A stretch of DNA of 17,396 nt from CAWCLK01 sp963796225 (lineage in GTDB: Bacteria; Actinomycetota; Nitriliruptoria; Nitriliruptorales; Nitriliruptoraceae): contig CAWCLK010000049.1 in assembly GCA_963796225.1 (NCBI GenBank), positions 1 to 17,396 of the forward strand, in the 5' to 3' direction. Below are positions 8,401-15,135 of this stretch, one piece after another. A program made the translations under genes and the position numbers. Each line of letters starts with the position of its first letter. Within the stretch, counting starts at the first letter, position 1. The notes beneath the pieces were generated by a model. That model had not been told where the DNA came from. It made no database searches and worked only from the letters and a program-made list of their open reading frames with translations.

Positions 8401-10679
8401 CCGCCGCCCCGACGACCGCCTGGCTGGTCGCGGCCCTGGCGGGCCACGACCACGTCCACGTGCTCGGCCAGGGGTGGGACGAGGTGGTGGGCGCGCTCAC
8501 CCACCAGGGCGTGGAGGTGACCACCGACGGGGCGGACGCGGGCACGGCCACCGCGGTGGCCGTGGACCTGGGCGCTGCCGGCGCGCTCGACGACGCCGTG
8601 GCGCTCGAGCCCGAGGTCGTCGTCACCCACCTCGACCTGGGGTCGGTCACCGACGCCGGGGCGCTGGCGGGGACCTGGCCCCTGGCGCTGCGGGGCGAGA
8701 CCAGCATCGACAGCACCTGGGTCGCGGCCTGGACGCGGACGGACGCGGCCACCCACGAGGTGACCCGGCGCCTGCTCACGGCGCTGCACACCACGGCGCT
8801 CGGGCTGCGGGTGCTCGCCGACGCGGCGGTGGAGGACCGGGAGTCCGCCGCCCGGTCCGCGGCCGTCGCCTCGCGCCGGCAGGGCGCCGCCGAGGCCCGC
8901 GCTCGCGCGACCTCCACCCTCGCCGACCGCTGGGCCGCCTCGCAGGACGTCCTCGTGGACTCGCTGGTCCGCAGGCTCGACCAGCCCCCGGCGACGACTC
9001 CGACCGCCGGGCCTGCCGCGTCGGGCCTGCGGGCACTGTTCGGCCGCGGCTCCGCGGGAGGCCGAGACCGTGCCGGCACCGCCGCGGCCACCCCCGTCCC
9101 GGGACCGCCAGCGGCTGGCGGGTCGCCGCCGTGGCCGGACCGGCCGCGGAGTGGCTCCAGGGCTGGGTGCAGGCCACCGAGGTCGCCCCGGACCCGACGA
9201 CGGGCCGCGGACCTGGTCGACGACGTCGGCGGCCACCTCGACGTCCTGGTCGTCGGCCGCGTGGCGACCGACGACCGCGCGGGCGTCGTCGCGCTCGTGG
9301 ACCGTGCCCGCGAGGCCGACGCGTTCGTCGTGGGGGTGGCCAACGGCGGGATGCCCTGGGCCGGGTTCGAGGACCTCTGCGACGTCGTCCTCACCGACCA
9401 CCCCGGCCGCAGCGCCGCCCGCACGGTCGCGGCGCCGCAGCCGGTGGACCCCACCGTGGTCAACCCCACGCTGGGCTTCCGGTGGAGTGGGACCGGCCTG
9501 CTCACGGTGTGCACCGGCGAGGGCATCGACCCCACCGCCGTGACCACGGCGCTGGCCGCTGCGGGTGTCGACAGCGAGCTCGTCGGGGCGGGCACCGACC
9601 AGCCCCTCCCCCATGCCCTCGACGAGCGCGCGCGACGCCTCGCCCGCTGCCTCGGGGTGGTCGACGTCCCCGCCGCCCACGCCACCGTCGCCGAGCACGC
9701 CCGCACGCTGGTCGGCCTGGCCGCCGCCGGGATCGCGGTCGTGGCCCTGGACCTCCCGGAGGAGGTCCGCACCCTGCTGGGCCCCGTGCTGGCCACCGCG
9801 CTCACCGACACGTGCCCCACCGACCTCGACGACCCCACCACGCGGGAACGCACCTCCGTGCGCCAGCGCCGGGCCGCGCTGTGGACCCACACCACCGAGG
9901 CGCGGTGGCGCCGCCTCGGCCGGGCGCTCGACCTCGCCGTGCCGACGCGCCCCACCGTGTCCGCGGTCGTGGTGACCAACCGCCCGACCCACCTGGCCCA
10001 CTGCGCCGAGCAGCTCGCCGCGCAGACCTACCGCCCGCTGGAGGTCGTGCTCGGCCTGCACGGCACGGCGTTCACGCCGGCCCAGGTGGACGCCTTCGCC
10101 GAACGCGTCCAGGCGCCCGTGACCGGCGTCGCGATCGAGGGCCACCGGACGCTGGGCGAGGGCCTCAACGTGGCCTGCCGGGCCGCCGGCGGCGACATCC
10201 TCACCAAGTGGGACGACGACGACCACTACGGCCCCGACCACGTCATCGACCTCGTGCAGGCGCTCGAGTACTCGGGCGCGACGATCGTGGGCAAGGGTGC
10301 CGAGTTCGTGCACCTCGGCCAGCTCGACCTCACGATCCGGCGGTTCGTCGGCCGGGCCGAGTCGGGCTCGCGGTCCCTCGCGGGCGGCACGCTGGCGCTG
10401 CGCCGCGAGGACCTCGCGGCCGCCGGCGGGTGGCGGCGCATCCCCCGCAGCGTCGACCAGCGCCTGCTCGACGACGTCGAACGCGCCGGCGGACGCATCC
10501 ACCGCACGCACGGCTTCGGCTTCGTCCTGGAACGCCGCGCCGACGGCCACACCTGGTCGGTGGACGTCGACTACTTCCTGCGCCAGTCCGAGGCGCAGTG
10601 GCGCGGGCTGCCGCGCCACGTCGCGGGGCTGGACGACTCCGTCCTGGCGCCCGCGCGCCGCGACGCGGGACCTGCGTGA
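8397..10679 (+). CDS. Fusion glycosyltransferase: helical N-terminus, CgeB-like region and GT2 C-terminal domain, two compensating frameshifts
   Basis: About 760 residues, paralogous to the preceding gene. An N-terminal alpha/beta region leads into an Ala/Arg-rich, probably coiled segment (about 150-200). A GT-B-like part follows (DVLVVGRVATDD, then DVVLTDHPGR), ending in RERTSVRQRRAALWTHT, the CgeB-like signature also seen in the neighbour. The C-terminal GT2 domain begins near 518 (VSAVVVTNRPTH) and has TLGEGLNVA, KWDDDDHY (DDDD at 606-609), GKGAEFVHL and GGTLALRRED. Between about 9104 and 9204 the plausible protein (ASGWRVAAVAGPAAEWLQGW) is in another frame, implying one missing and one extra base that cancel; the whole-span frame therefore stays open but carries about 30 wrong residues. 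The GTG at 8397 overlaps the upstream TGA. The gene is co-transcribed with its neighbours. Confidence 0.82.
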   Translation: MTAAPTTAWLVAALAGHDHVHVLGQGWDEVVGALTHQGVEVTTDGADAGTATAVAVDLGAAGALDDAVALEPEVVVTHLDLGSVTDAGALAGTWPLALRGETSIDSTWVAAWTRTDAATHEVTRRLLTALHTTALGLRVLADAAVEDRESAARSAAVASRRQGAAEARARATSTLADRWAASQDVLVDSLVRRLDQPPATTPTAGPAASGLRALFGRGSAGGRDRAGTAAATPVPGPPAAGGSPPWPDRPRSGSRAGCRPPRSPRTRRRAADLVDDVGGHLDVLVVGRVATDDRAGVVALVDRAREADAFVVGVANGGMPWAGFEDLCDVVLTDHPGRSAARTVAAPQPVDPTVVNPTLGFRWSGTGLLTVCTGEGIDPTAVTTALAAAGVDSELVGAGTDQPLPHALDERARRLARCLGVVDVPAAHATVAEHARTLVGLAAAGIAVVALDLPEEVRTLLGPVLATALTDTCPTDLDDPTTRERTSVRQRRAALWTHTTEARWRRLGRALDLAVPTRPTVSAVVVTNRPTHLAHCAEQLAAQTYRPLEVVLGLHGTAFTPAQVDAFAERVQAPVTGVAIEGHRTLGEGLNVACRAAGGDILTKWDDDDHYGPDHVIDLVQALEYSGATIVGKGAEFVHLGQLDLTIRRFVGRAESGSRSLAGGTLALRREDLAAAGGWRRIPRSVDQRLLDDVERAGGRIHRTHGFGFVLERRADGHTWSVDVDYFLRQSEAQWRGLPRHVAGLDDSVLAPARRDAGPA

Positions 10680-12127
10680 CCACCGCCCCGTCCTCGACCT
10701 GGTCGTCCGGTGACCGGTCCGCCACGTGGGGCCGGGTCGCGGTCGGCGTCATCACGCTGGTGGTGGCGGTGACCTGGCTGCCCAGCCTGTTCGCGCCCCT
10801 GGGCGACAACCACGAGGGCCGCATCTACGGGCTGGTGTCCCTGCAGGTCAGCAACCTCTGGGACCTGGGCTGGTCGGCGTCGTCCTGGGGGACGTCCATG
10901 GCGCCCTTCGGGACGGCCTACTCGCACCACCCGCCCGCCTTCAGCCTCTGGTACGTGCCGGCGTGGCGGCTGCCCGGCGACTCGACCGTGTGGATCCGGG
11001 TGGTCCCCTACCTGCTCGGCCTGTCGTTCCTGCCGGCCTCGGCCGCCGTGCTGGCCCGCCGCGGCCTGCGGTGGGGGTCCGCCGCCGTCGCGGTCGGCCT
11101 GGTCGCCGCCACCCCGCTGTACTGGGTGTACGGGCGGATCTGGCCGGCGCTCGGGCTCGTGGCCCTGCTCACGTGGGTGGTCGCCGACCTGCGCGAGCGC
11201 GACCACGTCAGCGGGGCGCGGCTGGCCGGCGTGTGCGCCCTCGCGGCGTTCACCATCGCCGCGAACTGGTTCTCGCTGGCGGCCGCGGCCCTGCTGGGGC
11301 TGTGGCTGCTGGCGGGGCGGGGCCTCGACCGCGTCACCGTGGTCGTGGGGACGACGATGGCGGTTGCCGCCGCGGCGACCTTCGCCTGGGTGGTCGCCGC
11401 ACCGGACGCCGTCGGCGTGCTCGACCAGTTCGCGCTCCGGACCTCGGGCGGGCGGGTTCACGGCCGCCGAGTTCGCCCGCCGCATCGGCCGCTGGCTGTC
11501 GGAGCTGCTGCCCTGGTGGTCGGCCGTCGCCGTCCTCGGTGCGGTCGTGGGGCTGGTGGACCGGCGTACCCGAGCCCTGGCGGCTGCGGCGATCGTCCTC
11601 GGCATCGGGTGGATCGTCGGGTTCTCCGACGGGGCGTGGGTGCACGACTTCTGGATCGTGTCGCTGGCCCTGCCCCTGGTCGTGGGCCTCGCGGTCGCTC
11701 GTGGACCGGGTCGCCGACCTGGCGGGGCGGGTGCCGGGACTCGCCCTGGCCGTCCTGGGGGCCGTCGTCGTGGCGGTGCCGCTGGTCGCCGTGCTCGTCG
11801 GTCCGGTGCCCGAGCACTACATCACCGACCCGGTGCAGGCGGGGCGGCTGGTCACCACGACCCCCGCCCCGGACCAGCCGACGGCGTGGGTGAGCCGCGG
11901 CATCGCCGAGCCGACCTGGATCGGCCACGCCTGGGACACCCCGGTCGAGGTCGTTCGGAACGCATCCGACGCGGCCGAGGTGCCCGCCGCGGACCTCGTC
12001 CTGGTCGAACCTCGACCGCGTGCCGTGGGTGGAGCGGCCCGAGGAGCTGGTCGCCGACGCCGTCGCGGCGCGGGGCCACTACGTGCTGGTGCCGGGGTCC
12101 ACGCTGGCGGCCGCCGCCGGCGCGTAG
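10676..12127 (+). CDS. GT-C-type polytopic membrane glycosyltransferase (ArnT/PMT-like), three frameshifts
   Basis: A multi-pass membrane protein, 482 residues after repair. TM1 (about 19-38) is followed by a first external loop with PLGDNHEGRIYG (D44, E47) and YSHHPPAF (84-88). An acidic residue in this loop plus an HPP motif is typical of GT-C enzymes that use polyprenyl-phosphate sugars outside the membrane (ArnT, PMT_2). At least eight further hydrophobic segments and a C-terminal external domain (VPEHYITDPVQAGRL onward, ending VLVPGSTLAAAAGA) follow. The frame breaks near 11445-11456, 11691-11697 and 12005-12008. Removing one base at each restores a continuous reading: SGGGFTAAEFARR, then SLVDRVADLAGR, then NLDRVPWVERPEE. 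The GTG at 10676 overlaps the upstream TGA, with GGGA a few bases upstream. It is last in the plus-strand operon. Substrate unknown. Confidence 0.82.
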
Positions 12128-12132
12128 CCGGC
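12116..12132. terminator. Possible small bidirectional hairpin between convergent genes
   Basis: GCCGGC, a five-base loop and GCCGGC span the stop codon of the membrane glycosyltransferase, immediately before the end of the convergent sulfotransferase gene. The stem is only 6 bp and there is no T-tract, so it could be chance in such GC-rich DNA. Confidence 0.25.
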
Positions 12133-12134
12133 CG

Positions 12135-12810
12135 TCACACGTCGGCGTAGCCGAGCTCGCGCGCCAGCACCCGGACGGCGTCGGCCTCGGGCACGTCGGG
12201 GAGGCCGTGGGCGGCGGGGCGGGGGCGGGCGTTGGCCGAGGTGTCGACGGCGGCGAGGGCGTCGGCGGCGACGTCCGGTTCGATCGTCACGCCGAGCCGG
12301 CGGCCGAGCTCGAGCACCAGCCACACGTCGACGTCCTCGACCCGCCACCACCGTTCGGCGCGTGCCAGCGAGGCCCGGTTCCACTGCACGTACAGCCGGC
12401 ACGCGTCCCGCCACGGGTCGCCGGTCAGCTCCATGTGGTCGGTGCGCCACGGCAGCCACGGGCCCTCGACGAACTCGTTCTCGGCGATCGACGCCACGCA
12501 CGCCACCGGGTGGCGGACCTGGGCCCAGACGATCGCCGGCAGCCGCGCCTCGAAGGTCGCCAGCCACGACGAGTCCACGTCGAGGAACGGGTACTTGCGG
12601 TAGTCCCAGTAGGCCCAGAAGTTCTCGTGGCCGGCGTGCAGCCCGACGGCCTCGAGGACCCGGTGGATGTAGCCGGACCCGGACCGTCCCGTGCCGAGGA
12701 TCACCGCCCGCGGCCACGACGCCGGGGCGTCCTCGGCCGCGTTCGGCGGGGCGCGCCCCGGCCACCGCCAACGCGTCGGTGGCGGCGAGCAGGTCGTGGG
12801 CGGCGGTCAT
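12135..12810 (-). CDS. Sulfotransferase-family protein, one frameshift
   Basis: A small PAPS-dependent sulfotransferase-like protein, 224 residues after repair. Near its N-terminus lies the 5'-phosphosulfate-binding loop, VILGTGRSGSGYIHRVL. Further on is AQVRHPVACVAS, matching the 3'-phosphate-binding RxP...S motif. WNRASLARAERW and a C-terminal helical region follow. It would be cytoplasmic and could sulfate the sugar or lipid intermediates of this locus. The frame changes near 12741-12750. The upstream part (MTAAHDLLAATDALAVAG) joins the conserved part if one base is removed. An ATG start at 12810 is supported by TAGGCT exactly 7 nt upstream; the in-frame GTG at 12704 would begin right at the cofactor loop and looks too short. 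It is 7 bases from the convergent membrane glycosyltransferase. Acceptor unknown. Confidence 0.8.
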
Positions 12811-12823
12811 GGCGGCCAGCCTA
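12811..12823 (-). promoter_or_regulatory. Leaderless-type -10 element (TAGGCT, N7, ATG)
   Basis: On the minus strand TAGGCT (12823-12818) lies exactly 7 nt before the ATG at 12810. This is the third case of this geometry in the window. Its upstream promoter half would run into the terminator-like palindrome at 12829-12886. Confidence 0.55.
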
Positions 12824-12828
12824 CGTGC

Positions 12829-12886
12829 GTCGCCCCGGGCCGCTGGTGCGGCCCGGGCCCGGGCCGCTGGTGCGGCCCGGGGCGAC
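12829..12886 (-). terminator. 58-bp double-hairpin palindrome downstream of the S-layer-type gene
   Basis: The 58 bases are palindromic apart from two TGGT loops. Each half is a hairpin with stem GGGCCGC and GCGGCCC around TGGT, the halves are tandem copies, and the outer arms GTCGCCCCGGGCC pair as well. It begins 27 nt after the stop of the 15046-12914 gene and ends just before the -10 element of the sulfotransferase gene. There is no T-tract, as is common in high-GC actinobacteria. It is best read as an intrinsic terminator insulating the two genes; it could also be a protein-binding site. Confidence 0.65.
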
Positions 12887-12913
12887 GTGGAGCGCGACCG
12901 TGGTCGCCGTGGG

Positions 12914-15046
12914 TCAGGGGGCGATCACCTGCGCGTAGCTGCCGTGGCCCTCGTCGTCGGCCACGGTGTCCGGGGCCAGGCCCACGAGCACGGCGCCCGC
13001 GGCGATCTCGGCGTTGGTGCCGGTCAGCGGGCTGGTGCTGACGGTGACGACGGTGGGGTCGTCGCTGTCGCGGGTCGGCGTGCCGGTGATGGTGTACCGG
13101 CGGCCCTGGTCGTCGTACAGCGACACGGTCTCGGCGTAGAACGTCTCGCTGACCGGCTCGTCGAAGGTCAGCGTGACGGTGTAGGTGGTGCCGAGGATCA
13201 CGTTGGTGCTGCTGATCTCGACGTCCGTCGGGGCGGGTGCCAGGGTCTGCCCCGCGGCGTAGGTCAGCTGCGGGCTGCGGGCCATGGCGTCGACGCGGTT
13301 GACCGGCTGCGACCCGCCGGCCGCACGGACCGCGCTGTCGAGCACGGCCGCGCCGGTGGCGGTCTGCAGCGCCCCGTCCTCGAACTCGACGACGACGACG
13401 CGGGCGTCGGAGCTGGAGCGCTCGACCGGGTCCTCGGTGCTGTCGGCCAGGGCCTCGTTGACCGTCGGGGTCAGCTCCGACCCGTCGGCGGTGACGAGCA
13501 CGAAGTCGTCGATGTTGTCGGCCTCCTCGAGCACGGAGACGTCGAAGACGAACCGGACCTCGTCGACCTGGACCGTCTGGTCGTCGCCGGCGTCGGTGTC
13601 ACGCACCCGGGTGGCACCCGGGACGTAGGCCACGCTGGCCAGGTCCGGGGCGGCGGTCAGGCCGCTGGCGGCGACGTCGAGGACGGTGACGGCGTTGGCG
13701 TCGCTGCCCTCGCCGGTGGCGGCGCCGGACAGCGCTGCCGCGCGGGTGATGGTCTTCGCCGTGTAGTCGGGGAAGGTCACGGTGACGTCGTCGCCCGAGG
13801 CGCTGGCCGCCGTGCTGGTGAACTGCGAGCCGTCCGACGCGATGAGGCGGTAGCCGGTCGCGGCGGTGGAGGCGATGGTCTCGTCGAAGGTGAAGCGGAC
13901 CGTGGTCGCCGTCAGCGCGGTGATCGAGACCAGCTCGGGGGCCGTGGTGCCGGACAGCGTGACGTCCTTGGTGCCGAGGGCGCCCTCGGGGTTGCCGAGG
14001 TTGCCGACGTCACCGACGGTGTCGCGGCGGACCGTGACGGTCGTGGCGTTGGTCCAGTCGTCGATGTCGAAGCAGACCAGCGCCACGCTGTCGTCGGTGC
14101 CGGACAGCTGGGCCGCGGTGGCGGTGCCGCGCGAGGCGTCGAAGCCCACGAGCTCGAAGCCGTCGGCGTTGGCCGGGACGCTGCGGCCGGTGATGGCCTC
14201 GTCGAAGCCGAGGGCCAGCTGGACGGCGCCGGCGGCGTCCGCGGTGGTGCTGGTCCCGCAGGTGTCGTCGGTGAAGTACGCCGGCTCGGACACGGTCACC
14301 AGCTCGGGCGCGTCGGTGGTCACCGGCGCCTTGTCGGCCGGCGTGAGCAGCAGCTCCTGCTCGACCAGCTCGGCCATGCTGCGGGCGATGAACCGGGCCA
14401 TCTGCCCGCGGGTCACGTCCTGGTTCGGGGCGTACTCGGTCTCGGACACGCCGGCGGCGATGCCGAGCTCGGCGACCTGGTTGATGAAGTCCTCGAAGAT
14501 GCCGCCGTCGTCGTCGGTGAAGTAGTCGTCCGACGGCTCGGGGATCTCGGCGCCGACCGCGGTCAGCATGTTGACCAGGAACTTGGCCATCTCGCCGCGG
14601 GTGACGTTGTCGGACGGCGAGAAGGTGGTCTCGCTGGTGCCGTCGGCCACGTCGTGCTTGGCGACGAAGTTGATGTCGTCCTCGAAGATGCCGCCCTCGT
14701 CGTCGACGAAGAAGTCCTCGGTCTCGCCCGGCTCGGCGAAGGGCGTCTCGGAGGACCGCATGACGCGGGCGAGGAAGGCCGCCATCTCGCCGCGGGTGAC
14801 GTCACCCTCGGGCTCGTAGGTGGTCGCGGTGCGCCCCGTGGTGACCTCGAACCAGGCGAGGCAGTCGACGGCGGTCTCCTGCTCGGTGCCGTCCTGCCCG
14901 GCGTCGGTCAGCCCGTCCTCGGGGGCGTCCGCGCACGCAGGGTCGAGCGTGCGGGGTTCGACCGCGGCGATGGCCGGCACGGTCGCCAGCAGCCCCATCG
15001 CCACGGTGGTGGCGGTCAGGGCCGTGAGTCGGCGTCGGTTCAACAT
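12914..15046 (-). CDS. Secreted S-layer-type protein with three SLH domains and Ig-like repeats
   Basis: A 710-residue intact exported protein. It has a signal peptide (about 1-28, MLNRRRL then a hydrophobic core, cut near AIAA). Three S-layer homology domains follow at about 38-96, 110-162 and 174-226, each with VTRGEMA or VTRGQMA in place of the classical ITRAE. The second and third have an acidic DDxGGIFED loop. Residues about 240-710 form roughly four Ig-like beta-sandwich units with FTFDE- and LTFDEPV-type strands. SLH domains bind cell-wall secondary polymers, so this protein should be anchored on the cell surface. A 22-bp stretch is identical at 14586-14607 and 14781-14802, reflecting SLH duplication. 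The ATG at 15046 is chosen for its signal peptide, with GAGG 9 nt upstream. The protein is strongly acidic. It may be an S-layer subunit and a target of the glycan locus (inference). Confidence 0.92.
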   Translation of the reverse strand: MLNRRRLTALTATTVAMGLLATVPAIAAVEPRTLDPACADAPEDGLTDAGQDGTEQETAVDCLAWFEVTTGRTATTYEPEGDVTRGEMAAFLARVMRSSETPFAEPGETEDFFVDDEGGIFEDDINFVAKHDVADGTSETTFSPSDNVTRGEMAKFLVNMLTAVGAEIPEPSDDYFTDDDGGIFEDFINQVAELGIAAGVSETEYAPNQDVTRGQMARFIARSMAELVEQELLLTPADKAPVTTDAPELVTVSEPAYFTDDTCGTSTTADAAGAVQLALGFDEAITGRSVPANADGFELVGFDASRGTATAAQLSGTDDSVALVCFDIDDWTNATTVTVRRDTVGDVGNLGNPEGALGTKDVTLSGTTAPELVSITALTATTVRFTFDETIASTAATGYRLIASDGSQFTSTAASASGDDVTVTFPDYTAKTITRAAALSGAATGEGSDANAVTVLDVAASGLTAAPDLASVAYVPGATRVRDTDAGDDQTVQVDEVRFVFDVSVLEEADNIDDFVLVTADGSELTPTVNEALADSTEDPVERSSSDARVVVVEFEDGALQTATGAAVLDSAVRAAGGSQPVNRVDAMARSPQLTYAAGQTLAPAPTDVEISSTNVILGTTYTVTLTFDEPVSETFYAETVSLYDDQGRRYTITGTPTRDSDDPTVVTVSTSPLTGTNAEIAAGAVLVGLAPDTVADDEGHGSYAQVIAP

Positions 15047-15135
15047 GGTGCGCAACCTCGGGGAGGAGAGATGGACGGGGACGGTAGTCCCACGGGCAGG
15101 TTCGCCGAAGGGACCCCCTTCCCCTCCCGTGCAGG
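15047..15135 (-). promoter_or_regulatory. Upstream region of the S-layer-type gene
   Basis: An 89-bp gap between two surface-protein genes on the same strand. It holds a GAGG ribosome site (15056-15059), a -10-like TACCGT, and two short inverted repeats (15078-15091, stem GGGAC; 15108-15120, stem AAGGG). No -35 box is convincing. It probably carries the promoter of the gene at 15046 and the end of the upstream transcript. Confidence 0.3.

Noticed and set aside
11445..12008. Programmed ribosomal frameshifting in the membrane glycosyltransferase
   Set aside because: Three shifts within 560 bases, none at a slippery heptamer with a following structure that I can see. Similar shifts in many unrelated genes here point to sequence error.
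12135..12704. Sulfotransferase start at GTG 12704
   Set aside because: It begins directly at the cofactor loop. An ATG at 12810 with a leaderless-type hexamer and good coding sequence joins this frame after removing one base.
12829..12886. The palindrome as a mobile-element end or attachment site
   Set aside because: No transposase or integrase, no target-site duplication and no second copy in the window. Its place just after a stop codon fits a terminator.
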